From contig JALONG010000012.1 in the NCBI GenBank assembly GCA_025455065.1, positions 1-64,000 on the forward strand: a stretch of DNA of 64,000 nt. Reading direction: 5' to 3'. The stretch comes from Candidatus Kapaibacterium sp. Lineage in GTDB: Bacteria; Bacteroidota; Ignavibacteria; Kapaibacteriales; UBA4661. The stretch's first letter is position 1, and each line of letters begins with the position of its first letter. A program made the position numbers and the translations under genes. Of this stretch, positions 58,101 to 64,000 are shown one piece after another. A model generated the notes under the pieces. That model made no database searches. It was given only the letters and a program-made list of their open reading frames with translations, and was not told where the DNA came from.

Positions 58101-60712
58101 TTGATTCGACGTGGGTTTGGGAGCGTTTGGAAATTCTGAATTTGAGCCGCAACCGCTTTGCGGGGCGCTTGACAAGCAGCATCGGGCGAATGAAACTGCT
58201 CAAAAGCCTGAATCTAAGCGGAAACCTCCTCACGGGAACACTGCCCGATGAACTTGGTTTGCTGACGGAATTACAAATGCTGAATCTTGCCAACAACCGC
58301 TTCACAGGGCGCATTCCACCTGCATTAGCAACCAGCAACAGCGTGAGAATTACGGCGGCAAAAACACTACAACTCACGGCGGCAGAAGGCTTACAAACGC
58401 TCAATGTGAGCAATAATCAACTTTCAGGGGTAATCCCATTTGAACTTGGGAATTTGACCGCTCTGCGCTCATTGTCGCTGGATAACAACGCTTTTTCAGG
58501 TGCTGTTCCCCAAGAAGTAACGCGCTTGCAACGCCTGACGACGCTTGGTTTGTCGGGGAATCGTTTGCAGGATGTTCCGCCGCTAACCAGTATCGTGCGC
58601 CTAGACACGGTGCGGCTTGCGGGGAATGTGCTGGAATTTGGCGTATTGGAAAAGCAAGCAACAATGCGGCTTTTGGTGAATACTTCGCAGGCATCACCTC
58701 AGCAAATTCCGCAATCGCCCAAGTTCACCTATTCCGACCAGAAGCCCGTATTGCGTATTGCCGGCGCAGACGTAACAGTAGCAACGATTGATGCCTCCTT
58801 CCAATTCCGCATCAATACAAGCGGCGCGAGGAATCGTTACGAATGGCGGAAAGACTCAGGAGACACGACAATTATCGTGCAAGCCGCTTCCACACTTGCG
58901 ACGTTCACTATTCCCGTCGTAGCGCCGAGTGATAGCGGCGTTTACAGGTGCGTTGTCACAAACACCATGTTTCCTGACCTTGTGCTGACAAGCGCGACAG
59001 TGCGATTGACCACCGTTCAGCCCACTTCGCCGCCGGAAGAGTCTCTCCGCCTCATTGCTCCGATAATCGGCGCAGAGGATGTTTCGCCTGTGCCGACGTT
59101 TGTGTGGTCGAGTGTGCGCGGGGCGCGGCAGTACCGTTTGGAGGTTTCCGGCTCGGCTAATTTTACAACGCTGTTGGCAAGCGCTATTGTCCCGCAAAGC
59201 TCACAAACACTTGCTTCGGGGCAGGTGGAATTTTCGGCGGCGAGGATGACGGGATTCCCACTTGCGTCTTCTGCGCGAGTATTCTGGCGGGTTCGGGCGG
59301 AAAACGCTCGTGGATTGGGCGCGGCTGCCGTCGGTGATTTTACGACGGCTTCGGGCGACGCTCTGGTAAGTGCGGAGCGGCTGGATTTCGGTCGTGTGCC
59401 GCGTGGTGATACGGCGTTGCGGTTGATTCGTTTACGGAACATCAGTGCTGAAGCACTTCGCATCGAATCCTGTGCGCCGGACAACGCTGCTTTCCGCACA
59501 CCGCTTCAAAACGCATTTGTGCTGGCGGCAGGGCGCGATACCCTGCTTCGTGCGGAGTTCCGCCCAACGGCACTGACAGATTATCAAGCAGCGTTAGCCA
59601 TCCAATTCCGCATTGTTGATGCAAACGGAACGCAGGGCGCAATGCAATCGCAAACCTTACGCGACCGCTTGCGTGGGCGCGGCGGCGCACTGAAACTTGT
59701 TGTGCCGAATTTTGACACGGTGTCTGTGCGTGAAACCCGCATCGGTGCTGCATTGCTTATCAATGTCGGTGACAGAGATGCGGAAATCAACAGCGTTTCG
59801 CTTTTCCGCCGTAATCAGGGATTTGACTTGCGTTCTGCCGATATTCAACGAGCAACCATGCGCGTTGGCGACACGCTGCCCGTTATTATCGGTTTCCGCG
59901 CTGTGCAGGCAGGGCTGGTGTGGCGGGATTCTTTGCGGGTGCAAACGACGGTGGAAAATATCGCTGCCGAAATGCAAGCTGTCTCGAAGCCACGTTCACC
60001 AAACACCGTTCCAGTGCAGATTAGTGTTCGCGCAACAAGGAATAATCTGCCTCCGGGGGCAACAACGACGCTGGAAGTCTATGTCACAGCGTTAGAAGGT
60101 TTTTCCCTCGATAGTGTGTTCAAAGCCGCTCTGCCCTTTGTGCAGACCACGTTGCGTGTGAATCGCAACGTTCTCACTGTTGCCCCCAATGAAGCATCGG
60201 TGCGAGTTCGGCAGCAAAGCGGCAATGCAATACAAAGTATTATTTTGCCGCGTACCGCATGGAATGGACGTTCTGCGGTTCTTGCACAGGTGCAGTGTGT
60301 GGTTGTGGCGGGGAATACGGATTCCACGCAGTTGCAAATCGAACAGGCAGAATGGGGCGACGGGAATGTACTGATTGACACTCTTACGGAATCATCTTTC
60401 AAAGCGCAAGTTTCCCGTGCAGGCGGGAAGCGGCTTATTTCCTCGGCTACGGGTTCGTTCTTGTCGGCAGTTGCTCCCAATCCCGCAAACACCGAAATTG
60501 ACCTCCGATACACGCTTGCTGACGGCGGTTTTGTGAATATCGTGTTGCTGGATGTGCGTGGAAACGCGGTTTTATCGGCACTGAGCGAAGTTCAAAGCGC
60601 CGGAGCGCATACGCTTCGCGTGAAAACGGCGTGGCTTCCGAGCGGCACTTACACCGTGCAGCTTCGCAAAGGTGATGAAATCTTGATACAGCAGGTTCAG
60701 ATTGTGCGGTAG
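49199..60712 (+). CDS. giant modular secreted protein with T9SS C-terminus
   Basis: A 3,837-residue secreted protein. After a signal peptide (FPLLLTLLLTLLHNQYAQAQA) the order is: delta-60 repeats (LPTGKILCAGNFTDYNGTPV type, residues about 45-397); four units of an Ig-like segment (TTATASVPVLNIWGGFSGYK type) plus about 340 residues of VCBS/FG-GAP repeats (DVNNDGWQDIIAV, DIDADGDLDLIVS types) spanning about 399-2254; a HYDIN-like domain (LLDFGSVTVGQSASLTASFN); IPT/TIG domains (about 2376-2830); LRRs (about 2840-3170, LDLQDNLVSSALPNALGEAR); an Ig domain (GVYRCVVTN); an Fn3-like segment; and the T9SS tail (APNPANTEIDLRYTLADGGF to QIVR). It resembles an adhesin or surface scaffold. It is followed 56 bp later by a GHL10-like gene. 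Confidence 0.9.
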   Translation: MTKRVIRSLFPLLLTLLLTLLHNQYAQAQAAGALVPCFNTGTGFNGNTNAFIPLPTGKILCAGNFTDYNGTPVNRICRLNADGSLDATFLGSIPNNEITSMAVLSNGQILIAGSFTAPKFGIARLNADGSVDGTFNMAGTGINGGRIQSFAVQSDGKIIVVGNPGFTQYNDGTPYTVNSIARLNPNGSLDATFNSGAGSGVNAAVTKTIVQPDGKILVAGDFTTYKSMPVPRGFMRLNSDGALDPTFLVSGIGTDNVGSVTAILLQSDGKIILGGAFVTFSNATRNGMARLNPDGTLDNTFNPAAFASPASYPERIVMLPDGKLMIGGFFTQYDGITRNRIARLNSNGTLDPSFAPIGANNRIWEITLLPDGTAILGGFSFSSYNNVSVGRIARIYTDIPPSISSSTPLRNTHNNALSTPLNLNFTQAMSAGTASQSAFRVWGGQSGLRSGTYSGGGTSTIGFTPAQAYKPGELISATLLCGAQTSTGAPVSPSVMQFRARAIGGSGTFPGQALFSPFYLGAITTPIGIATADFNNDGTADLVTADNFGAAQRVSVLTNNGQANFTITPYSCTGYNPRAVTTGDVNNDGWQDIIAVDQGGTALIWMNNGSGSFGSVILRTTLSDIVSVAVADIDADGDLDLIVSGNSNGVQMLLNNGSGTFGTATSIGSGHTTTTGDVDNDGDIDLISATASGSVNVFLNNGSGAFTSNNYLTGGANNNNIAVGDLNGDGYLDIATAHDAGISSVAVLLNNGTASFSAAGLPFPLSLGANPRAIALGDVDGDGDLDIATGNSTSNDVAVLINNGAASFTFAVGSPYPVGGNAPWGITMGDFDGDGDIDIATPNNQTNNVSVMLNAPATQLISTNPVRNSNTQTATNLTLSWSQPMTTATASLPTPASVPHSLYVWGNMSGYRSLPLSGTLGGTATQSGNTTTFTPNATRPFRPGEEVSVTVVNAQATSGVRAKPTVYSFRAGAGSGPGTLYQTAAISTGVADLYSTAAADVNNDGKLDAIIVERGGPPNMNVALGNGDGTFAAPVSYPLGSPQGRLVTTGDMNNDGLVDIIVANDGGGPGSVKVFLNNNGAAGTFFPAVSVGSGASAKAVAVADFNADGQLDIAVTYFGDTKIDVYSRDNLGVFYTLSTIPVAIQTNFLTSGDFDNDGDIDLFATNNGGFSTVFFNNGQGNFPSNSTIMGASIPNEMIFPVDINGDGNLDIVYHNGNIEALINNGSGSFNPATLIANGFSFISMAVGNFDNDPRPDIFTNDNTKFQVFRNNGSFSFSPLPQTISAGYYGATAPESIGDFDNDGDVDILALRFNGAANDFVALLKNGIQPTLTTLSPPRNAVSAPNASSISLTYSQSMTTATASVPVLNIWGGFSGYKTGGTRSVAGSTVTANVGGFRAGEQVWVTANPAQSGVVGSVGVSARPNVYGFTAKAGVGPGTFVLSSQPITSGVPFTTVSGDIDADGDLDIVACSPSGVEILLNDGKAAFTTAVGSPYAVGTGPIVLGDVDNDGDIDIVLAISGPPGQILVLKNNGSGSFTPQAAIFTGGAYSVPNLCDFDGDGDLDLVTANNSNDTFSWYTNDSSGNFTLITTIGTGGTVPNGLAVGDVDNDGDIDVVVANTGVGSNNLALMLNTGASGSGLFILQNIATPEVTQPCIVALGDVNNDGSLDIATVGQANQLTVRLNNGLGGFSTVASGAPYSVPFLNNPSYPLMLADVDGDGDLDIGTTFYNGSGTVTVLLNNGAGNFGASALGSPFPAGSNPYAIATGDIDGDGDIDMVVGSQNTTRVTVLLNATQPVLTSFSPSRNTSNIPSTTPVSLAYNQSMTTATASVQPFRVWGSMRGFRSGTYSQPSSAASAQITLSPPLLPNEEVFVSVTNAQNANGIAARPISLQYRTGSASASATFFAAAPVQAGTMLSSVRRSVALDYNADGFVDIAFVNGAVNGVQIMQGSASGAFTLGPLVGVGGGTQPRYIAVGDFNNDGRQDMVVSCIGGLGTVAVLMNTGGAFNASSFTINDARQITVADFNSDGAMDFAVMRAMGSTSVSIYFGASNGTFPMTTVLSPAASNGRGIAAADFDNDGRIDIVSFSPSIANALYFRNNGILPNGTATFDNAVTLGAGVNEAPETAQIGDFNGDGNMDIVTSALNSPLSALFTVWLGNGAGGFTATNYGTGSANNFELTTGDFNGDGRLDIAVGNAQDNIEIWMNSGSGTFALSGVANGAKAAFPVAADIDRDGDLDLLATDADMQFIPFYNQAAPTLTATPTLLDFGSVTVGQSASLTASFNGTNLVSGIITGITRATITAFSYAVNMGASQTQGTVSIPGGVPLSPTLNVPFRATFTPSTSGIVTTTVTVTTASVTPLTLTLTGIGVLPRIPTPPVITALSTNALLIGLPVRVSGLNFTNVSQASIGGIPTTVNVLSATEANVFLPTGLSIGQVVLTNIDGTAVSRDSVRALVPFSPPPVVTAAAPLLAVPGEFLVITGANFATGATTVILGAVQVPATFVSTTRMTVILQIGMQGAISIRTPNGSTTSSFVVRVIPPPTIQSISPTQARNGETFTLFGENYFNVLSVTAANMRLDSTSWETDSLRTRLTVRVLENTAENGTIGTITLLTRSGIARYTQAYTATGAPIGVPEPRLIAVQPITSSTILQGEAIVQEGDEILLSTVNIPTGATLTLSVNGITATISSVTLSSTGAVLRLRLPVGVVQLAQQSASNLVFRLQYGTLSTSATFFLPVRAANLPTFARFSPTIGGTCSTISITGQNFGIEPRGRVVNVFVGGAPVQAFRVVSPTVLQATLGTVRSGIVTVLLSSGMMTTQLSTSAIFTFDSTFRCLPPMRREDSLALDAFYVATVGLNWTTSTNWTNPDVPAALRFGVKTDGDRVTEIRMPNNNVSGSIPEFVMQNLRTLRVLDLQDNLVSSALPNALGEAREMEILRLGNNRFTGSMPDLRPLQRLRELDVSRNDITATLDSTWVWERLEILNLSRNRFAGRLTSSIGRMKLLKSLNLSGNLLTGTLPDELGLLTELQMLNLANNRFTGRIPPALATSNSVRITAAKTLQLTAAEGLQTLNVSNNQLSGVIPFELGNLTALRSLSLDNNAFSGAVPQEVTRLQRLTTLGLSGNRLQDVPPLTSIVRLDTVRLAGNVLEFGVLEKQATMRLLVNTSQASPQQIPQSPKFTYSDQKPVLRIAGADVTVATIDASFQFRINTSGARNRYEWRKDSGDTTIIVQAASTLATFTIPVVAPSDSGVYRCVVTNTMFPDLVLTSATVRLTTVQPTSPPEESLRLIAPIIGAEDVSPVPTFVWSSVRGARQYRLEVSGSANFTTLLASAIVPQSSQTLASGQVEFSAARMTGFPLASSARVFWRVRAENARGLGAAAVGDFTTASGDALVSAERLDFGRVPRGDTALRLIRLRNISAEALRIESCAPDNAAFRTPLQNAFVLAAGRDTLLRAEFRPTALTDYQAALAIQFRIVDANGTQGAMQSQTLRDRLRGRGGALKLVVPNFDTVSVRETRIGAALLINVGDRDAEINSVSLFRRNQGFDLRSADIQRATMRVGDTLPVIIGFRAVQAGLVWRDSLRVQTTVENIAAEMQAVSKPRSPNTVPVQISVRATRNNLPPGATTTLEVYVTALEGFSLDSVFKAALPFVQTTLRVNRNVLTVAPNEASVRVRQQSGNAIQSIILPRTAWNGRSAVLAQVQCVVVAGNTDSTQLQIEQAEWGDGNVLIDTLTESSFKAQVSRAGGKRLISSATGSFLSAVAPNPANTEIDLRYTLADGGFVNIVLLDVRGNAVLSALSEVQSAGAHTLRVKTAWLPSGTYTVQLRKGDEILIQQVQIVR

Positions 60713-60768
60713 TTTCGGTTTTTTGAAGTAATTTACGTGATGTCGCTGTTGTTCAGAACAGAGATATT

Positions 60769-62580
60769 ATGCTTCTTCCACCGTATTCCTCACCCGTGAT
60801 GAGTTATCGTCTTCGCCTTTGCATAGTGCTTTGTTGTTATTTCTCCGTTGCGTCGCTTTTCGCACAAACCGCACCCAAACGTGAGTTTCGCGGTGTGTGG
60901 ATGTCGAGTGTGTTCAATTTGGATTTTCCTCCGCGCTCCGGCGATTCTCCCGAAGCGCAGCGGAGCGAATTTGTGCGTATTCTGGATTTGCATAAACAAA
61001 TGGGCATCAATGCCGTCTTTGTGCAGGTGCGCCCGTCGAGCGATGCACTCTACGCAAGCAGGATTGAGCCTTGGTCGCAGTGGCTCACGGGAGCGCAAGG
61101 TCGAGCGCCGTCGCCGCTTTGGGACCCGCTTCAATTCATGGTCGAAGAAGCGCACAAGCGCGGAATGGAACTTCATGCGTGGTTTAATCCCTTTCGGTCG
61201 GTGGTTTCGTCGTCCTCCAGCGTTGCGGAATCGCACATTTCTCGCCGCCAGCCCGCATGGCATCTTGCCTACACAAGTCCTTTCCGCCTCTTGAATCCGG
61301 GGCTACCCGAAGTGCGCGATTACGTGCTGACGGTGATTATGGATGTTCTAAGGCGCTACGACATTGACGGAGTGCATTTCGACGATTATTTTTATCCCTA
61401 CGAAGGCACGACAAACCAAGATGCAGAGACATTTCGCCAACATTCACGCGGCATCGGGAACATCGCCGATTGGCGGCGCGATAACGTGAATATCTTCGTC
61501 AAAGCTGTTTCCGATAGTATTCGTGCGGTGAAGCCGTTTGTGAAATTCGGTATCAGCCCTTTCGGAATTTGGCGGAGTGGCACACCAAGCGGCACAAGCG
61601 GCTTGGATGCTTATTCGGTCATTTATTGCGACGCGCTGGCGTGGTTACAAGCGCGGACAGTGGATTATATCGTGCCGCAACTCTATTGGAAATTTGGCGG
61701 CGGACAAGATTTTGCGCGGCTTATGCCTTGGTGGAATGCGCAAACGCGACAAGCCGGAAGGCAGATGTATTCAGGGCTGGGAGCATATCGGCTGACTGAA
61801 GCGGCATGGACGGCAAGCGATATTACGCGGCAGGTGGATTTCAACCGCACACAACAAGGCGACGGCGTGATGTTTTTCAGTTCCAATGCGCTTACGCGGG
61901 ATTTGCAGGGACTTCGCACAGCGCTGAGAGATAGCGCCATGAGAACACAGGCGCTTCCGCCCGTTATGGCGTGGAAAGATTCTGTTGCGCCGAATCCGGT
62001 GAGGAATCTTCGCGCAAGAGAAATTTCGCCGCGTGGTGTGCGAATCTCGTGGGACGCGCCCACAAGCGCCCGTGACGGCGATACGGCAGTGAAATACGTT
62101 GTTTACCGTTTCCCCGATACAGAGCAGGTCAATATCGCCAATGCCGCGTCAATCTTTGCCGTTACGCCACTGACGATACTCACCGACACGATGCCGCCTT
62201 TTCGCACGATTCCCGGCGCTGTGCGCTACGCCGTTACCGCGCTTGACCGTTTGAGTAATGAAAGTGAGCCTGTGCAGGTTGTTTACGGTACAACAAGTAT
62301 TTCCTCTGGGAACCTCTTCCATACTGCTTTACAGAGTATCACCCCCAACCCCGCACAAACACAGGCAACTGTCAATTTTTCGCTGGAACGCCCCGCAATG
62401 GTGAATGTGGTCATCGTGGACAATCTTGGGCGCACAGTCGCTGTGCCGCTTCAAGAGCAGCGCAGCGCCGGAGAGCATCATCTGGATATTCAGACGGAAG
62501 GCTTTGCAAGCGGGGTATATGCTGTGCAGATGCGGGTGGGGACGGTAGTATTGACGCGGCTTTTGGTGGTGCAGAAGTGA
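60769..62580 (+). CDS. GHL10-type glycoside hydrolase with T9SS C-terminus
   Basis: A 603-residue secreted enzyme of the GHL10/DUF187 (YngK-like) family. The signal is MSYRLRLCIVLCCYFSVASL. The TIM-barrel motifs are EFRGVWMSSVFNLDFPPRSG, MGINAVFVQVRPSSDALYAS, EEAHKRGMELHAWFNPFRS and RRYDIDGVHFDDYFYPYEGT. An Fn3-like domain with VRISWDAPTSARDG (about residues 415-510) follows, and a T9SS sorting domain ends the protein (TPNPAQTQATVNFSLERPAM to LLVVQK). The substrate is probably a polysaccharide or glycan. The ATG at 60769 is used; the ATG at 60799 begins directly at the signal and is nearly as likely. Confidence 0.88.
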   Translation: MLLPPYSSPVMSYRLRLCIVLCCYFSVASLFAQTAPKREFRGVWMSSVFNLDFPPRSGDSPEAQRSEFVRILDLHKQMGINAVFVQVRPSSDALYASRIEPWSQWLTGAQGRAPSPLWDPLQFMVEEAHKRGMELHAWFNPFRSVVSSSSSVAESHISRRQPAWHLAYTSPFRLLNPGLPEVRDYVLTVIMDVLRRYDIDGVHFDDYFYPYEGTTNQDAETFRQHSRGIGNIADWRRDNVNIFVKAVSDSIRAVKPFVKFGISPFGIWRSGTPSGTSGLDAYSVIYCDALAWLQARTVDYIVPQLYWKFGGGQDFARLMPWWNAQTRQAGRQMYSGLGAYRLTEAAWTASDITRQVDFNRTQQGDGVMFFSSNALTRDLQGLRTALRDSAMRTQALPPVMAWKDSVAPNPVRNLRAREISPRGVRISWDAPTSARDGDTAVKYVVYRFPDTEQVNIANAASIFAVTPLTILTDTMPPFRTIPGAVRYAVTALDRLSNESEPVQVVYGTTSISSGNLFHTALQSITPNPAQTQATVNFSLERPAMVNVVIVDNLGRTVAVPLQEQRSAGEHHLDIQTEGFASGVYAVQMRVGTVVLTRLLVVQK

Positions 62581-62622
62581 GTTTTTTTTAGTGAAATTTG
62601 GAAACCCGTTCTTTGTGGAAAC

Positions 62623-62652
62623 CCGTTCTATCGCTCGGAAGCGATAGGACGG
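62623..62652. repeat. 12-bp stem hairpin between convergent genes
   Basis: CCGTTCTATCGC and GCGATAGGACGG (one wobble) flank the loop TCGGAA. Just before, the sequence GGAAACCCGTTCT occurs twice (62600-62612 and 62617-62629), the second overlapping the stem. There is no T-run, so it is not a classic terminator; it lies between two convergent genes. It may be a dispersed repeat. Confidence 0.5.
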
Positions 62653-62667
62653 CGTGCGATGTATCTT

Positions 62668-64000
62668 TCAGGCAAATTCCTCTGCTTCTTTGTACACCTG
62701 TGGTGTGGTCAGTGCCTTGTATAGTATATCGGCAAGGGATTCCAAGGCTTGTTCCCATGCGGTGTTTTGCATATAGAGAAATAAACCGTCGTTGCGGTGT
62801 TGGTAAATCCAACTTGCAATAATGCGGATTTCGTCAATTTCTTCTTTGCCTGCGTGGGAAGGCGCACTCATGCTTTCGCCATAGACATCCCGCAAAGCCC
62901 GCTCCAGTTCTTTCATTGGGAGCTTTTTTCCCACCAAACGCTGAAATTTCAAGCGCCCGTGTCGAATAAAAAACACCTCGACTTTTTTGTCATATTCTTC
63001 GGTCGGAATCACGATTATCACATTATTGTCGTTGATTGAGGATGAAATCTGGCGTTGCCGAAAGAAAATTCGTTCTAATTCCTTCATCCGATTGCGGAGC
63101 AGCGCCGCTTCCTCGAACTCCAAACGCTCGGAACTCTCTTGCATAGCCGTTTTCAGCGCAGCCACAATGCCGATACGCTCTCCGCTCAGGAATTTCCGCA
63201 CGGTGTCGGTCTCGCGCTCATATTCTTCGCGGGATTGCAAAAGCGCACAAGGCGCATGGCAGCGTTTGATTTGGTAATAAAAACACGGCGTAAAGTCGTC
63301 GCTCGGCGTGAAAGGTTCGTTGCATTTGCGCAAGAAAAATGTGCGGTTGATAATATCCACAACCGCTTCAGCAGAGCCGCGTGAGCCGAAGGGACCGAAA
63401 TACTCCGCACCGTCGTCCTCAATTTCAAACCGAATGTCGAGCCGCTTAAAATCTGCATCGGACGTAGAAAAACCATGCGCAGGCGCACCCAAACGTAAAA
63501 AGGGATACCGCCGATATTTTTTGATAAGCGTGTTGTACTGCGGTTTGTGGGTTTTTATTTCTTTTGATTCCAGCAATAACGCCGATAATTCCGTTCCTGT
63601 CGTCTGCCACTGAATATCACGCACTTGGCGCACGAGGTCTTTGATTTTTCCCGTGTGCTGTGCCGACGGCAGAAAGTACGAATTGACGCGATTTTTGAGC
63701 GATTTTGCTTTACCGATGTAGAGAATATTGTCGTGTAAATCACGAAAAAAATACACACCCGGTTCATCCGGCAACAAACGCAACTGCTCTTGCAGCGCTT
63801 GAATAGATTTCGGAATTTTCTTGAAATTGTCGAGGCGCTTGTTTTGGAAGGTTAAAAGTTCATCCAGCGTTTGCACGTTAAATTGCTCTTGCAGCAAATC
63901 CAGCATCCGAATGAGTGTTTGTGCGGTTGCAAAGGCATCACCGTGTGCGCGGTGTCGGTTGGCAATGGAAATATCGAAATATCCGGCAAGAGCGCCCAGA
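62668..64000 (-). CDS. DnaQ-type exonuclease / GIY-YIG nuclease fusion (partial, 5' end outside)
   Basis: The open frame on the minus strand enters from the right edge, so the start is missing. Its first visible residues are LGALAGYFDISIANRHRAHG, then DAFATAQTLIRML, the end of a DnaQ/epsilon 3'-5' exonuclease (ExoIII motif with HRAHGDA). The GIY-YIG domain of UvrC type follows: LPDEPGVYFFRDLHDNILYI GKAKSLKNRVNSYF, and then the cysteine-containing CNEPFT...CFYYQIKRCHAPCALL. A UVR-like helical stretch (LEFEEAALLRNRMKELERIF) is also present. It matches the DnaQ-UvrC-N-terminal fusion (Cho-like) known in Bacteroidota and others. It converges with the glycosidase gene 87 bp away. Confidence 0.92.
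   Translation of the reverse strand, partial: LGALAGYFDISIANRHRAHGDAFATAQTLIRMLDLLQEQFNVQTLDELLTFQNKRLDNFKKIPKSIQALQEQLRLLPDEPGVYFFRDLHDNILYIGKAKSLKNRVNSYFLPSAQHTGKIKDLVRQVRDIQWQTTGTELSALLLESKEIKTHKPQYNTLIKKYRRYPFLRLGAPAHGFSTSDADFKRLDIRFEIEDDGAEYFGPFGSRGSAEAVVDIINRTFFLRKCNEPFTPSDDFTPCFYYQIKRCHAPCALLQSREEYERETDTVRKFLSGERIGIVAALKTAMQESSERLEFEEAALLRNRMKELERIFFRQRQISSSINDNNVIIVIPTEEYDKKVEVFFIRHGRLKFQRLVGKKLPMKELERALRDVYGESMSAPSHAGKEEIDEIRIIASWIYQHRNDGLFLYMQNTAWEQALESLADILYKALTTPQVYKEAEEFA

Overview
The window is about 64 kb of gene-dense chromosome from a bacterium of the Bacteroidota/Chlorobiota side of the FCB group. A non-photosynthetic Chlorobi, Ignavibacteria or Kapabacteria-like lineage is my best inference. 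The evidence is a full-length SprA (the type IX secretion system outer-membrane translocon), several secreted proteins ending in T9SS C-terminal sorting domains, three intergenic promoters of the Bacteroidetes type (TTG, 19-21 nt, TAnnTTTG), few Shine-Dalgarno sequences, an RpoN, and a DnaQ-GIY-YIG fusion. I see no prophage, integrase, transposase gene or CRISPR array. The mobile content is short non-coding inverted-repeat elements in intergenic DNA, plus one in frame inside sprA.

Layout. Bases 1-9,790 are almost all on the minus strand: deoC; then a run rsfS-thrB-thrC-higB-higA-small membrane protein-pspA-like-two terD genes; then rpsA, closed by a bidirectional terminator. This joins threonine synthesis and ribosome silencing to a membrane-stress (PspA/TerD) cluster. 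Bases 10,050-18,163 hold a stand-alone receiver-like protein convergent with the 2,575-codon sprA. From 18.5 to 28.6 kb, on the plus strand, come cca, a metallo-beta-lactamase-fold hydrolase, tRNA-Cys, efp-accB-accC, a YmdB-like phosphoesterase, a lipoprotein, and an Mla/Pqi-type lipid-transport set (MlaF ATPase, MCE protein, PqiC-like lipoprotein) without a visible permease. From 28.6 to 37.8 kb lie a small minus-strand gene, pcm, a solitary mraY, a TPR protein, a DMT transporter, a GNAT acetyltransferase, gcvH, a CcmC-like haem-handling membrane protein with an extra domain, and a duplicated membrane protein. Nested inverted-repeat elements separate some of them.

From 38.5 to 41.2 kb is a tightly coupled operon: ECF sigma factor, single-pass anti-sigma candidate, Spy/CnrX-like periplasmic protein, and a T9SS-exported alpha/beta-hydrolase. 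The first two and last two genes overlap (11 bp and 4 bp). This is the best candidate for an undescribed regulatory/export unit. Next come a tiny repetitive exported protein, an outer-membrane barrel, and a minus-strand operon led by a lipoprotein with two more envelope proteins, all overlapping by 4 bp, downstream of rpoN. From 49.2 to 62.6 kb are a 3,837-residue modular secreted protein (delta-60, four Ig-like plus VCBS/FG-GAP units on a 1.4 kb period, IPT/TIG, LRR, Ig, T9SS tail) and a GHL10-type secreted glycosidase, also with a T9SS tail. A DnaQ-GIY-YIG nuclease gene runs off the right edge.

Functionally the window mixes housekeeping genes (translation, fatty-acid precursor synthesis, threonine, peptidoglycan) with cell-envelope genes: T9SS and its cargo, lipid transport, cytochrome c assembly and envelope-stress sensing. 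Family names come from motifs read by eye; no database search was possible.
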